Below, in pieces: positions 9,115 through 18,988 of a DNA stretch of 64,000 nt. Origin of the DNA: Mycolicibacterium sphagni (GTDB lineage Bacteria; Actinomycetota; Actinomycetes; Mycobacteriales; Mycobacteriaceae); assembly GCF_002250655.1 (NCBI RefSeq), contig NZ_NOZR01000001.1, positions 124,001-188,000 of the forward strand. The letters are read 5' to 3'. Both the position numbers and the translations under genes were made by a program. How positions within the stretch are numbered: the first letter of the stretch is position 1; each line of letters starts with the position of its first letter. Below the pieces are notes generated by a model that worked only from the letters and a program-made list of their open reading frames with translations, was not told the origin of the DNA and did not search any database.

Positions 9115-11931
9115 TCATGGTGACGTAAGAGCCCCGCCGGGATGCCCCTCCAGGCCCTCGGCGAGGGCGGACGCGAGTTGGCGCCGCGACGTCACTCCCA
9201 TTTTCCGGAAGACCTTGCTGAGGTGGTATTCCACGGTGGACGTCGTGATGAACAGTCGACTGGCGATCTCGGCGTTGGTCGCGCCGGCGCCAGCTTGGCG
9301 TGCCACCTGGGCCTCCTGAGGTGTCAGGCCGAATGGGTTGTCTGTGCGCGGCGCATCAGCTGTCGTCTGGCCAGCCGCGCGGCGCTCGGCACCCGTGCGG
9401 CCGGCGAACGCCGCGGCTCCCATCGCGGTGAACATGTCGTAGGCGGTGCACAGCTGCGCCTGCGCGTCGCGGCGACGCTTCCTACGGCGAAGCCACTCGC
9501 CGTAGAGCAGATGTGCACGGGCGAGCTCGGTGCGCATCGCGGTCTCCGCCAGCCGCCTGATGGCATCCCTGTAGTAAATCTCGGCGTCACTGTCGGCGGC
9601 CATCAATGCCCGCGACCTCGCCAACAGACCTAGAGCCCACGGGGTAGCAGCGGCGGTGGCGCGTTCGGTCAGCCGCGTCAGCGCCGCTTCAGCTGCGGCC
9701 CGGTCTCCGCCACGTACGCCGGCCTCGACGACCTCGGGCAGTACACGGTTCCCGAAGCCTGGCGGGTCATCGTGGAGTATCGGCAATCCCCATCTGAGCG
9801 CCTCCGGGTACCGGCCTAGTCCGAGTTCCAAGACGGTGAGACCCATCAGCGCGAATATCTCCAGAATCGAGGCGCCCTTTTGACGACCCCAATCCGCGGT
9901 CGAGGATGCCACTGCGCGGCTCTCGCTTTCGCGGCCCTGCCAGGCGCGCACTTCCAATAGGACCCCGGTCGTCGCCGGCGGGGGCACCCCGATTAGCACC
10001 GAGATCTCGGCGGCCTCGCCGTAGCTGTTCTCGGCATCGTTCATCTGCCCTGCCCAGGCCTGGCTCGTAGCGAGTCCGGCCAGGGTGATCCGCATCGCCC
10101 CCAACGCCCCCTGGCGGCGCTCGATTGCATGGGCGCGTTCGAACATCGCCCGACGACCTTGCTCGTCCCACACGTCGTCGGCGGCGAACCATCCCAGAAT
10201 CGTTGATGGGATGTCGACATGCGCGGCGACCTCGTCGGTGAACAGCATCGACACCGCGGCTCGCAGCAGCGGGACCGCATCGGCGTAACCGGTGGCGATT
10301 CGGGTGGCGAAACCATCCAGCAGCAGGTCGTTGGCACTGGGCGGCCGACCCGGGTCTCGGGCGGCGCCCAGCGCCGCGTGCGCTACCTCTTCGAGGGTCG
10401 TGCCGGCGGTGTATTGGCGGGCGACGATCGCAGCCTGCATGGCATCGAACAGAACCTGCCTGACCAGGGACGCGTCGGCCGGTTCGACTTTCGTCGCCGC
10501 CTCCAACAGGATGCCGGGGGCATCTTTGTGCCGGGAGAAGAACACCGAGATCGCTGCGCGCAGGCGTTGCACTGCGACGTGCATGCCGGCGTCGTCGAGT
10601 CCCGGAGTTGCCAAATCCAGCAGTGCCTCGGCCAGTAGGCCGTTACCAGCCGCCAGGTACGCCTGCGCAGCAGCCAGGTAGCGCAACCCACGTTCTCGGG
10701 GGTTGGGCGACAGCTCTGCGGCGCGCGTTAAGAACGCGGCCTGCATGGTGTAGCCACCCCGGCGCTGGGCGCGCACCGCCGAGGCCTGCAGGTCAGCGGC
10801 GATCGTCTCCTCGGGAGTCGTCACGGCGGCCGCTCGGTGCCAGGCAGCCTGGTCGTCATCACCGTCACGCTCGGCCACCGTGGCCAGCGCGTCGTGCACG
10901 CGCTGACGATCCTCGGATGTCGCACCGTCGTACACCGCCGAGCGGATGAGCGGATGCCGGAATGCGATACGCGGCTCCAAAGACACGATGCCCTGCTGCA
11001 CAGGGTGATTGGCTGCCGCCGCGGTGACGCCCAGTAACGCACCGGCTCGCTGCACTGTCGACGGCTCATCGTCGGCGCAGGCCGCGGCGACGAGCAGAAC
11101 GGTGCGTGCCTCAGGAGACAGCGCGGCGATCTGTGCCAGGAAGTGAACTTCGACCCGACGCCCGACCGGTAGGCGGCGCGGCAACGGGAACCGCCCGGCC
11201 AACTGTTCGGCGGTGAGTTCCCCGACCAGCTCCAGCATCGCCAGTGGGTTGCCGCCGGTCTCGCTGATCATGCGCGCTGCCACTCGCGGATCCAGCGGCC
11301 CGGATACGGCCTTGTCGAGGAGGGTGTGAGCCGACGCCGGATCCAGCGCAGCGATTCGCCGGGTGGGCAATCCGTCCAACGCGGTCAGGTCACCGGCGTG
11401 CTCTCGGGCGCTGAACACCATGCCGATGGGGTCGGCGTACAGCCGGCGTGCGATGAATCCCAGCACCGCCAGCGATTCCTGGTCCAGCCACTGGGCATCG
11501 TCGATCAGGCAGAGCACCGGGCCCTGCGCGGCGACCTCGGACATCAGCGCCAACGCGGCCAGGCTCACCAAAAGTTGGCTCGGCGGCGGCCCTTCAGTGA
11601 GACCGAATATCACTTCCAGCGCGTTGCGTTGCGGGCCGGCCAGCCTGTTCAGGCGATCGAGATGGGGCAAGACGAGCCGGTGCAGTGCAGCGAATCCCAA
11701 CCGCAGCTCTGATTGCGCTCCGACAATCCACACGGTCGCCGCATCGGTCGCCGAGTCCGCCACGTATTGCAACAAGCGGGTCTTGCCGACGCCGGGTTCG
11801 CCGGCGAACACCAGCGAGCTGCTGAAGCCGCCGCGGACGTCGGTCGCGAGCTTGTCGAGCATCGCACACTCCGCAGCCCGCCCGAGGATGGCACCGATAA
11901 CGCCAGCGTGGTCGATCCGATCATCGGTCAA
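9115..11931 (-). CDS. LAL-type LuxR transcriptional regulator with N-terminal AAA/STAND ATPase
   Basis: 938 residues, the usual size for the MalT/LAL family. The Walker A motif GEPGVGKT is at residues 44-51 and Walker B is VLCLIDDAQWLD. A long TPR-like helical middle is followed by a C-terminal LuxR helix-turn-helix (LTPQEAQVARQAGAGATNAE, then STVEYHLSKVFRKMGV). Such proteins sense a ligand through the ATPase/TPR region and activate nearby promoters. The start used is TTG at 11931; no in-frame ATG or GTG lies just upstream. It lies upstream of the 8999-4910 operon on the same strand and divergent from the hydrolase at 12277, so either is a plausible target. Confidence 0.9.
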   Translation of the reverse strand: MTDDRIDHAGVIGAILGRAAECAMLDKLATDVRGGFSSSLVFAGEPGVGKTRLLQYVADSATDAATVWIVGAQSELRLGFAALHRLVLPHLDRLNRLAGPQRNALEVIFGLTEGPPPSQLLVSLAALALMSEVAAQGPVLCLIDDAQWLDQESLAVLGFIARRLYADPIGMVFSAREHAGDLTALDGLPTRRIAALDPASAHTLLDKAVSGPLDPRVAARMISETGGNPLAMLELVGELTAEQLAGRFPLPRRLPVGRRVEVHFLAQIAALSPEARTVLLVAAACADDEPSTVQRAGALLGVTAAAANHPVQQGIVSLEPRIAFRHPLIRSAVYDGATSEDRQRVHDALATVAERDGDDDQAAWHRAAAVTTPEETIAADLQASAVRAQRRGGYTMQAAFLTRAAELSPNPRERGLRYLAAAQAYLAAGNGLLAEALLDLATPGLDDAGMHVAVQRLRAAISVFFSRHKDAPGILLEAATKVEPADASLVRQVLFDAMQAAIVARQYTAGTTLEEVAHAALGAARDPGRPPSANDLLLDGFATRIATGYADAVPLLRAAVSMLFTDEVAAHVDIPSTILGWFAADDVWDEQGRRAMFERAHAIERRQGALGAMRITLAGLATSQAWAGQMNDAENSYGEAAEISVLIGVPPPATTGVLLEVRAWQGRESESRAVASSTADWGRQKGASILEIFALMGLTVLELGLGRYPEALRWGLPILHDDPPGFGNRVLPEVVEAGVRGGDRAAAEAALTRLTERATAAATPWALGLLARSRALMAADSDAEIYYRDAIRRLAETAMRTELARAHLLYGEWLRRRKRRRDAQAQLCTAYDMFTAMGAAAFAGRTGAERRAAGQTTADAPRTDNPFGLTPQEAQVARQAGAGATNAEIASRLFITTSTVEYHLSKVFRKMGVTSRRQLASALAEGLEGHPGGALTSP

Positions 11932-12276
11932 CGCGTCACCCCACGCCCAGCACCGATGCAGACAATGACACCGCCTGCTACGTCGGCGCTATCTGTCGAG
12001 AACAGAGAACAGAACTGACCATAGAATTCTGGCAGCGATGCGCCAGCTGTGCACTCTAAGAGTCGCGCAACGCGAGGCATCGAGTGCGTGCCAGACGTCA
12101 ATCAGCGAGGAACCCATCCGCCCCGAATCAGCACCCAATCACTGGGGTTCATCCCGGATTCGCGCCCGCCTGGTTCCATGGTCGGCTGCAGTACGTCGGC
12201 GGCGCCGACACGCACACCACGCCCACTGCCTTGCCGGCCCAGGCACGGGACGGCAGCTTCCGAACAGGTGACGTCC
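11932..12276. promoter_or_regulatory. Divergent intergenic region between LAL regulator and hydrolase
   Basis: 345 bases separate the two divergent starts. A reading frame stays open from 12049 into the hydrolase, but conserved sequence begins only at the ATG at 12277. I see no convincing palindromic operator. This region is the natural place for both promoters and for a LAL-regulator binding site. Confidence 0.4.
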
Positions 12277-13164
12277 ATGAATGCTTTTGCCACTCGATAC
12301 AACACGGCGACGATCGAAGGACTCGATGTGTTCTACCGCGAGGCCGGCGATCCGAACAACCCCACGTTGTTGCTGCTGCACGGCTTCCCATCCAGCTCCC
12401 ACATGTTCCGCAACCTGATCAACTCCCTGGCCGACGAATACCACCTCGTGGCCCCGGATCACATCGGATTCGGTCGCTCGGCCATGCCCACCACCACCCA
12501 GTTCACCTACAGCTTCGACCGTCTCACCGAAATCACCGAAGGCTTGATCACTCACCTCGGTCTCGAGCGGTTCGCCCTCTACATTCACGACTACGGCGCT
12601 CCGATCGGCCTACGCATCGCCACCCGCCGCCCCGAACGGATCACCGCGCTGATAACCCAGAGCGGCAACGCCTACGTAGAAGGCTTCACTCCGTTCTGGG
12701 ACATCCTGTTCGCCCACGCCAAGGACCGCGCCGCCAACGAGGACGGCGTGCGGGAAAAGTTCACCCCTGAAACCACGTATTGGCAATACACCCACGGCGT
12801 ACCCGCCGATCGGCTCGACAGGATCGCCCCCGAGACCTGGCAACTCGATCAACTCGGCCTGGACCGCAAGGACAACGACGCCATCCAACTGCAGCTGTTC
12901 TGGGACTACCAGTTCAACCTGGACGGCTACCCCGCGTTCCAGGAGTACTTCCGCACACACCAGCCCCCGCTGCTAGTCACCTGGGGCAAGAACGACGAAA
13001 TCTTCGGCGCCCCCGGCGCTGAAGCGTTCCGACGTGACTTCCCCAATGGCGAATTCCACCTCCTCGACGCCGGACACTTCGCGCTGGAAACCCACGGCGA
13101 GGAGATCAGCGGATACATCCGCGACTTCATGCCGCGAGCACTAGCCACCGCAACGACGAACTGA
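12277..13164 (+). CDS. Alpha/beta hydrolase with Asp nucleophile (haloalkane dehalogenase / epoxide hydrolase-like)
   Basis: 295 residues from the ATG at 12277. The [13 protein letters not shown] oxyanion loop, a nucleophile elbow [10 protein letters not shown] with Asp in place of Ser, the acid region [11 protein letters not shown] and the His in [10 protein letters not shown] are all present. An Asp nucleophile is characteristic of haloalkane dehalogenases and soluble epoxide hydrolases. [13 protein letters not shown] ([12 protein letters not shown]) is also typical of that branch. It is transcribed away from the LAL regulator at 9115-11931, which may control it. A truncated short-chain dehydrogenase follows 49 bases later. 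Confidence 0.8.
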   Translation: MNAFATRYNTATIEGLDVFYREAGDPNNPTLLLLHGFPSSSHMFRNLINSLADEYHLVAPDHIGFGRSAMPTTTQFTYSFDRLTEITEGLITHLGLERFALYIHDYGAPIGLRIATRRPERITALITQSGNAYVEGFTPFWDILFAHAKDRAANEDGVREKFTPETTYWQYTHGVPADRLDRIAPETWQLDQLGLDRKDNDAIQLQLFWDYQFNLDGYPAFQEYFRTHQPPLLVTWGKNDEIFGAPGAEAFRRDFPNGEFHLLDAGHFALETHGEEISGYIRDFMPRALATATTN

Positions 13165-13213
13165 CCCGGCCACGCCCACCGGCCGACGACGCCACCATTC
13201 GGAGGACGACAGG

Positions 13214-13390
13214 ATGACCGTGTTACAGGGCAAGATCGCCCTAGTAACAGGCGGGACAACGGGTATCGGCTTGGCCACCGCGCAAAGCATCGCCGCAGAG
13301 GGCGCCTATGTCTTCTTTACCGGCCGCAATCAACCCAGCATCGACACCGCGATCGCATCCATCGGATCCAACGCCACCGGAATCCGCAAC
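13214..13390 (+). pseudogene. Short-chain dehydrogenase/reductase, N-terminal fragment
   Basis: The first 55-60 residues are a normal SDR start: [18 protein letters not shown] (TGxxxGIG cofactor motif) and [19 protein letters not shown]. After SNATGIRN, near 13390, similarity stops abruptly and the frame continues into unrelated sequence antisense to the RbpA-like gene. The catalytic Asn-Ser-Tyr-Lys part is missing (intact SDRs have about 240-250 residues). The ATG has CGGAGGACGACAGG upstream. It is a broken gene whose 3' part was replaced or deleted. Confidence 0.8.
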
Positions 13391-13443
13391 ATGGCGATCA
13401 ACCGGCTCAGGGGAAACTGGCCGGTGCGAAAGATGGCGTGGAG

Positions 13444-13782
13444 CTACCTGCCGCGCTGTGACCTGACGAGCGCGAGGCGCTCCTGGAGCAGTTCATCGAG
13501 TTCTTCGATCGTGCGGCGTTCCAGCAGCATGTCCCAGGGTGTGCGCGGCACTTTGACCTTTTTGGGCTCAGCGGGCTCGCGCCCCGCGATGACCGTGCCC
13601 TCCATGCCGTTGCGGCATTGCCAGGTGCCGGGGATCTCCGCGTCGTCGGCGAACGGTATATCGAACTCTTCGCCGTTCCCGGTGCGATACCGCGCGACTG
13701 AACGCGGCGCCAAATTGTCTTTGCGGTCAGTCTCGTAACTAACCGACCCGAGTCGACTGCCCCTCATGACGCGATTAGCCAT
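13444..13782 (-). CDS. rbpA: RNA polymerase-binding protein RbpA (probable paralogue)
   Basis: 112 residues, closely matching actinobacterial RbpA along its full length: N-terminal [14 protein letters not shown], core [19 protein letters not shown], basic linker [10 protein letters not shown] and sigma-interaction helix [20 protein letters not shown]. RbpA binds RNA polymerase and group 1/2 sigma factors (SigA, SigB) and stabilises open complexes. The start is taken at the ATG at 13782, where MANRVMRGS matches the family N-terminus. In other mycobacteria I recall a single rbpA near ppm1. The surroundings here are quite different (broken SDR, repetitive secreted protein), so this is probably a second copy. 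Confidence 0.88.
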   Translation of the reverse strand: MANRVMRGSRLGSVSYETDRKDNLAPRSVARYRTGNGEEFDIPFADDAEIPGTWQCRNGMEGTVIAGREPAEPKKVKVPRTPWDMLLERRTIEELDELLQERLALVRSQRGR

Positions 13783-13986
13783 CGTCAACAACTTCCTGAA
13801 ACGCACACGCGAAAAAGCTGTGTGCAGGTTAGAGCCAGCCAAGCGGGGCCCCAGATGGCTTTACAACCTTCGTCCACCACTCTAGCCCCAGAGGGCCTAG
13901 GGGACCTTCTTTGGTATGGAATCGTGCCGCCGCCGCGTGGCGAGGTTGCCCCGATCCACCGGCATCGACTGGCCGGAACAGTGCGA

Positions 13987-14877
13987 CTATGCCCTGGCGC
14001 GATGAGCCACTGCGGTGACGCTGCGTGCACCCGCTGCATGCGGGGCCGCGGCGGCAGCCTTGGCGTTTCCCACCGCGGCGGCACCGCCAACCACGAGGCC
14101 GGTGAGGTTGATGCCGGGCCCCTCTTTGGTAACGACTGCGCCGGTTTGCAGAATCGACCCCGCGATCGCCAGCGGGCCGGCGCCGGCCTCGACGACGTTG
14201 CCGGTGCCCAAGACGTCGAACGCCCACCCCAACACAGCGGGACCGCTTGCGCCCTTCGCTATCACCGTCGCACTTCCAAAAAGACTGGTGGCATTGGAGA
14301 GAATGCCTTCGGCGAGGACGTCACCGGTCGCACCGACGTTGACGCCGACATCGCCGTTGCCGACGGCCACCACGCTTCCGTTGCCCAAGAAGTTCACTGA
14401 CAGATTGCCCAGCCCTGTCGCCGAACTGATGTGCGTACCCTGATTCGACAGGTTCACCGCAATATTGCCGAAGTCGGCCGGATCGCCCGCCAATGCCGAA
14501 CTCGTTGCACCCCCGACACCGCCGGCAAAGGCCATCGAAAGATAGCCCTGCGCAACAGATTCACTGTCGTTGCCGAGTGCGGTCGCGGTGTTGAACAGGC
14601 CGCCTGCGGAGGTGACGGCCGTCGCGCCGGTGCCAAACGCGAATGCGCCACCGAAAAGCCCGTTGGCATAAGCGGTCGCGTTGGTGCCGACAGCAATGGC
14701 GATGCTGGTCACGGTACTGGTACAGGATGCGGTGTTACCGATACCGAAGAACGATGCGCAGGAGGCGCTAGCCGAGGGCGCCGCGCTCAGACTGACGGTG
14801 GCCAAGGCCCCGGCGGTCAACGCCCCGAGCAGCGCGGCGCCGGTGAGCGTGATGCGAGTTGCGGTGTGCTGGCCCAT
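13987..14877 (-). CDS. Secreted Ala/Gly-rich repetitive protein
   Basis: 296 residues from the ATG at 14877, which has AAAGGAAC six bases upstream. A signal peptide covers about residues 1-38 (LTGAALLGALTAGALATVSL, then ASAS cleavage region). Two early cysteines (SCASFFGIGNTASC) may form a disulphide. The rest is a run of degenerate repeats with Gly-Asn/Gly-Thr turns (AVGTNATAYANG, AFGTGATAVTSAG, ALGNDSESVAQG). This resembles the beta-roll head repeats of trimeric adhesins and mycobacterial PGRS-like secreted proteins. Probably a cell-surface protein; the exact family is not recognised. Confidence 0.7.
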   Translation of the reverse strand: MGQHTATRITLTGAALLGALTAGALATVSLSAAPSASASCASFFGIGNTASCTSTVTSIAIAVGTNATAYANGLFGGAFAFGTGATAVTSAGGLFNTATALGNDSESVAQGYLSMAFAGGVGGATSSALAGDPADFGNIAVNLSNQGTHISSATGLGNLSVNFLGNGSVVAVGNGDVGVNVGATGDVLAEGILSNATSLFGSATVIAKGASGPAVLGWAFDVLGTGNVVEAGAGPLAIAGSILQTGAVVTKEGPGINLTGLVVGGAAAVGNAKAAAAAPHAAGARSVTAVAHRARA

Positions 14878-15103
14878 GAAGGTTCCTTTATTAGTGGCAC
14901 CCCCGGCGCGTAATTTACGCCTCCGTAAGGCCATTGGCACCCGTAATGGATCAGCCGCGCGAGGCACGGACTCGCCTACCTCGGCACTGCCGAAATCTCA
15001 CCTGGCGGATGACTTTTGCCCACGCACCCGCCAGTGAGTTGAACAAGACTGATAGTCCCAAAAATCACCCACGCAGCCCGTCCACCGTCGTAGGCTGCCA
15101 ACC

Positions 15104-16279
15104 ATGACCGCGCCCGCGCAGCTGCCGTTCCGCCAACGTCATCCACTGCGCTCCCCCGACCAACTGCTCGCCCTGCAGGGCAGCGGGCCGATCCACAAGA
15201 TCCTCACCGCCGTCGGCGACGAGGCCTGGCTGGTCACCGGTTACACCCTGGTGCGCCGGCTGATGGACGACGAACGGCTGGGCCGTACCCACCGCGACCC
15301 GGCCAACGCACCCCGCAGCCGGACGTCGGCGTTGTTCGGCGGCCCGATCGGCGACTTCGACTCCGAACCCACCGACCACGCCCGAATGCGCCAGCTGCTG
15401 CAGCCGCACTTCGGCCCTCGCCATATGCGAACGCTGCAACCCAAGATCGAAGGCTTGTGCACCGCCCTGCTCGACGACATGGAACGCCAGGGATCGCCTG
15501 CCGACCTACTGACCAGCCTGGCCCAGCCACTGCCGATTCTGGTGATCTGCGATCTGCTCGGCGTGCCCTATGAAGACCGAGATCGCTTCCGGCTGTGGGT
15601 CGACGACGCCGCGTTCTCGCCCGACGACGACGTGTCGCTGAAGGGTCTGGAGAAACTGCTCGGCTACGGCATGGAGCTGGTCGCTGCCAAGCGTGCCCAC
15701 CCAGGCGACGACGTCATCTCCCGCCTGTGCGACGAACCCGACCTCGCCGACTTCGAGATCGCCACCCTGGCCATGCAGCTGCTGTTCGCCGGACACGAAA
15801 CCACGGTGACGCAGATCTGGGTCGGCTCGCTGCTCCTGCTCACCAACCCCGACCAGTGGCAGGCCCTGCTTGCCGACCCCGACCTGATCCCCAAGGCTGT
15901 CGAGGAAATCCTGCGCGCGGGCATGGTCGGCGGGGTCGGCGTCCCCCGGTACGCGCGAGCCGACATCGACGCCGACGGGGTGACGATCCGCGCCGGCGAC
16001 CTCGTTCTGCTGGACCCGGGAGCGGCCAATCACGACCCCGAGTTCTTCGCCGACCCTCATCGCGTCGACCTCGCCCGCACCGGCGCCGCCCATGTCGGCT
16101 TCGGCTATGGCTTGCATTACTGCGTCGGCGCCGCGCTGGCCCGCCTCGAGCTCAAGACCGTCTATTCGCAGCTGATCCCCCGGTTCCCGAACCTGCGGCT
16201 ACAGGTCGACCCGTCGACCATGACCGCCGGCTTCCATTCCCTCTCGCACGGCCTGGTCGCCCTGCCCGTGACCTGGTAG
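15104..16279 (+). CDS. Cytochrome P450
   Basis: 391 residues, the normal length for a bacterial class I P450. The I-helix oxygen-activation motif AGHETT begins at residue 229, the ExxR motif lies in EEILR, and the haem-binding loop FGYGLHYCVGAALAR has its Cys near residue 340. It needs a ferredoxin and a reductase, and none is adjacent. It has no membrane anchor. Its neighbours (secreted proteins on the other strand) give no substrate clue. The CYP family cannot be assigned without a search. Confidence 0.93.
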   Translation: MTAPAQLPFRQRHPLRSPDQLLALQGSGPIHKILTAVGDEAWLVTGYTLVRRLMDDERLGRTHRDPANAPRSRTSALFGGPIGDFDSEPTDHARMRQLLQPHFGPRHMRTLQPKIEGLCTALLDDMERQGSPADLLTSLAQPLPILVICDLLGVPYEDRDRFRLWVDDAAFSPDDDVSLKGLEKLLGYGMELVAAKRAHPGDDVISRLCDEPDLADFEIATLAMQLLFAGHETTVTQIWVGSLLLLTNPDQWQALLADPDLIPKAVEEILRAGMVGGVGVPRYARADIDADGVTIRAGDLVLLDPGAANHDPEFFADPHRVDLARTGAAHVGFGYGLHYCVGAALARLELKTVYSQLIPRFPNLRLQVDPSTMTAGFHSLSHGLVALPVTW

Positions 16280-16575
16280 CCACAGCCTGACTCGTTCGTC
16301 AATTTTTCTTGCCAAGTCGGCCTTCCGGTGGTCGCGTTTGTCGTACATTTCTGAGGACGCTGAAATGCAGCCGACCGGTCGGGGTCCCGGTCACAATCAC
16401 GCCGAAGCCCGACCGTCACAAGCGGGTCTCCAGGGGTGGGCTACGCGAAGTGGCCACCCCCTTGGGCCACCGGGCCCCCCGCCCCTGGGGACCACTTGGC
16501 GGCCCTCTACAGCGTCATTTCAGTACCACCCGAAACTAGCCTGTGGTCAGCACGCCTCCCGGCGACAGCGTCTTC
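16280..16575. other. Intergenic region between convergent genes
   Basis: It separates the P450 from the convergent secreted-protein gene. It contains a GC-rich imperfect inverted repeat (AAGTGG at 16448 and CCACTT at 16492, with a GC-rich loop) that could act as a bidirectional terminator. No coding sequence is supported. Confidence 0.4.
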
Positions 16576-17082
16576 TTACGCGCCGGGCGGTGGCTGGTCC
16601 TCCGACCAGAGGCAATCACCACTGAGCACAATCGTGAACAGCTTGGGCAACACGTCCAACGACATCGGCTGCCCTGGCGTGCTCTGCGAATGCACCAGGG
16701 GTGCAAGCACTCCCGCACTCACCACGGTGACCTGATCGGCTCCGCACACGGTGGCCGGATTCAGTGGGGTGGCGGTCCACTGCCCAGAGCGCAGATTCGG
16801 ATTGCGAAAGCCCTGACCATGCAACGTGATCTGCGGCCCGTAGCTCAGCCACCGGCTGGCGGGGTCGAAAGGGGTGACAGCCGGCGTCCAACTGCCGGGA
16901 CGGTCGGGCTGCGGCTGGCAGAACAAATAATCAGCCCCGCCGGGCAGTTGCGTCATGACGTTCGCGAAGTCGATCGGGCACGGCGCACCGGCCTGCGGCA
17001 CCGGGTCGTCGGCACGAGCAGGCCCCGAGCCGAACGACAACGCGGCAGCCGCCACCAGCGCGAGCGCGCCGCAGCGCCGCAC
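16576..17082 (-). CDS. Secreted protein of unknown function
   Basis: 168 residues. A signal peptide (RRCGALALVAAAALSFGSGP, then ARADDP) gives a likely cleavage after ARA. The mature part contains three or four cysteines (GAPCPIDF, YLFCQPQP, TVCGADQ, SGDCLWSED), probably in two disulphides, and no catalytic motif. It follows the acyl-CoA synthetase by only 2 bases on the same strand, so the pair is probably co-transcribed. Family not identified; probably a mycobacterial exported protein. Confidence 0.75.
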   Translation of the reverse strand: MRRCGALALVAAAALSFGSGPARADDPVPQAGAPCPIDFANVMTQLPGGADYLFCQPQPDRPGSWTPAVTPFDPASRWLSYGPQITLHGQGFRNPNLRSGQWTATPLNPATVCGADQVTVVSAGVLAPLVHSQSTPGQPMSLDVLPKLFTIVLSGDCLWSEDQPPPGA

Positions 17083-17084
17083 GG

Positions 17085-18923
17085 CTACCCGTACAACTGG
17101 TCGATGTTGTCGTGGAAGTTGTCCACGACAGCTTTGCGCTTCAGCTTCAGACTCGGCGTCAAATCGCCTGCCTCGACGGTCAATTCACGATCGATAATGG
17201 AGATCCGCTTGACCTGTTCCCAACGGTTGAGGTGCTTGTTCAGAGTATCGACGTACCCCTCGACCATCTCCTTGGTCTTGCCGTCACCGGCGACCTCACT
17301 GAAGGACTTGCCCTCCAAGCCGTTTCGGTCGGCCCACTCGCGGATGGCTTCCCCGTCCAGGCTCACCAGCGCAACGCAGTAAGGCTTGCCCTCGCCATAG
17401 ACGATGATCTCGCTGGCGAAGGGGCACAGGCCCTTGAATGTCGCCGAAATTGCCGAGGGCGCAACATACTTGCCCTGCGAGGTCTTGAACATGTCCTTCT
17501 TGCGGTCGGTGATCCGCAGGTACCCCTCGGCGTCGAGCTCGCCGATGTCACCGGTGTGGAACCAGCCGTCGTCGCCGATCGCCTCAGCCGTGGCCTCGGG
17601 CAGGTCGTGATACCCGCTCATCACGCCCGGTCCCTTGAGCAGCACCTCGCCGTCGTCGGCGATCTCGACGTCTGTGTAGGGCAACGTCCATCCCACCGTG
17701 CCGAACCGGTAAGCCTCCGGACGATTCAACGTCGATGCCGCCGACGTCTCGGTCAGCCCATACCCCTCGAGCACGACGGTCCCGACCGCGTCGAACCACT
17801 GGGCCACATCGCGGTCCAGCGCGGCTGAACCCGAGATGAAGAACCGCAGCCGTCCGCCGAACCGCTGCCGGATGGTGGAGAACACCAGCCGGTCGGCAAT
17901 CGCGTGCTGCAGGGCGAGCCCCGCACCGACCCGATGACCCGCTTGGTTGGCGCGCGAGACCCGCAGCCCCACGTCGACCGCCCAGTCGAACAGACGCTTC
18001 TTGATCCCACCCTCTTCGGCGATCGTTTCGGTGATACGCCCGTGCACTTTTTCGAAGATGCGCGGCACCGCGCCCATGAATGTCGGCCGGATGATCGCGA
18101 GGTTCTCGACGATCTTGTCGACCCGGCCGTCGATGACCGTCGGGAAACCCATCACCAACGGCATTGCCAGCATCACCTTGCCGAACGAATGTGCCAGCGG
18201 CAGCCACAGGTAATTGAGGTCCTTGTCGGACAACACATGTAGCGAGTGCAGCGCCGTCGCCGTGTACGTCCACGCCTCATGGTTGAGCCGCACACCCTTG
18301 GGCTTGCCAGTGGTGCCGGAGGTGTAGATCAGGGTGGCGAGCTGCCCGGGCGAGATCGCCTCGATCCGGTCGGTGACCGCGGTGGGGTTGTCCGCCAACA
18401 GCTGCTTGCCCAGTTGTTCGAGGTCCTCGAGGGTGATCACCCAGTCGTCCTCGCTCTTGCCGTCGATGATCACCACCTTCTCGACGGCGGGCAGTTCAGC
18501 GCGGTGGGCGACCAGCTTGTCGACCTGAGACTGGTTCTCCGCCACCACAACCCGGCTGCCGGAGTTGGCGACGATGAACGAGGTGTCCTCGGCGTTGGTC
18601 GACGGATACACCGTCGTCGTGGCCGCGCCGGCCGACAGAATGCCGAAATCGACGACCACCCACTCGTAGCGAGTCCCCGACGCCAGCGCCACCCGGTCTT
18701 CGGGGTTGATCCCCAGCGCGATCAAGCCGGCCGCGATCAGTTCGACCCGATCACCGACCTGCTGCCAGGTGACGCTCGTCCACCCGTCGTTGTCGGGATA
18801 GCGGAACGCTTCGCTAGTGGGCGTGGCCGCAACGCGGTCAAGGAACAGCCGCGGCACCGACGGTGCCCGGTTGTCGATCTTGCTCACGTCCGGCTGCTCT
18901 TGGGACTTACGCAGGCCTGCCAT
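17085..18923 (-). CDS. Long-chain fatty-acid-CoA ligase (FadD type)
   Basis: 612 residues of the ANL superfamily. The AMP-binding P-loop is LIYTSGTTGKPKG, motif A5 is EGYGLTETS, motif A7 is WFHTGDIG and the hinge/A8 region is ITDRKKDMFKTSQGKYVAP, ending with the catalytic-lysine region SLKLKRKAVV. It activates long-chain fatty acids as acyl-AMP and then acyl-CoA. Length and A8 type match the membrane-associated FACS group (FadD11/FadD15-like) rather than the FAAL group, which lacks this form of hinge. It is divergent from clpC2 and shares a 113-bp intergenic region containing the two palindromes. Confidence 0.92.
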   Translation of the reverse strand: MAGLRKSQEQPDVSKIDNRAPSVPRLFLDRVAATPTSEAFRYPDNDGWTSVTWQQVGDRVELIAAGLIALGINPEDRVALASGTRYEWVVVDFGILSAGAATTTVYPSTNAEDTSFIVANSGSRVVVAENQSQVDKLVAHRAELPAVEKVVIIDGKSEDDWVITLEDLEQLGKQLLADNPTAVTDRIEAISPGQLATLIYTSGTTGKPKGVRLNHEAWTYTATALHSLHVLSDKDLNYLWLPLAHSFGKVMLAMPLVMGFPTVIDGRVDKIVENLAIIRPTFMGAVPRIFEKVHGRITETIAEEGGIKKRLFDWAVDVGLRVSRANQAGHRVGAGLALQHAIADRLVFSTIRQRFGGRLRFFISGSAALDRDVAQWFDAVGTVVLEGYGLTETSAASTLNRPEAYRFGTVGWTLPYTDVEIADDGEVLLKGPGVMSGYHDLPEATAEAIGDDGWFHTGDIGELDAEGYLRITDRKKDMFKTSQGKYVAPSAISATFKGLCPFASEIIVYGEGKPYCVALVSLDGEAIREWADRNGLEGKSFSEVAGDGKTKEMVEGYVDTLNKHLNRWEQVKRISIIDRELTVEAGDLTPSLKLKRKAVVDNFHDNIDQLYG

Positions 18924-18988
18924 GGCGCCGAGTTTATGGACTTCGCCGCAAGACCGGTAGCAAATCGGGAACGGAGCGAACCACTCGC

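Noticed and set aside
16448..16497. Imperfect inverted repeat in the P450/secreted-protein gap
   Set aside because: The stem is short and interrupted, so I mention it only as a possible terminator.
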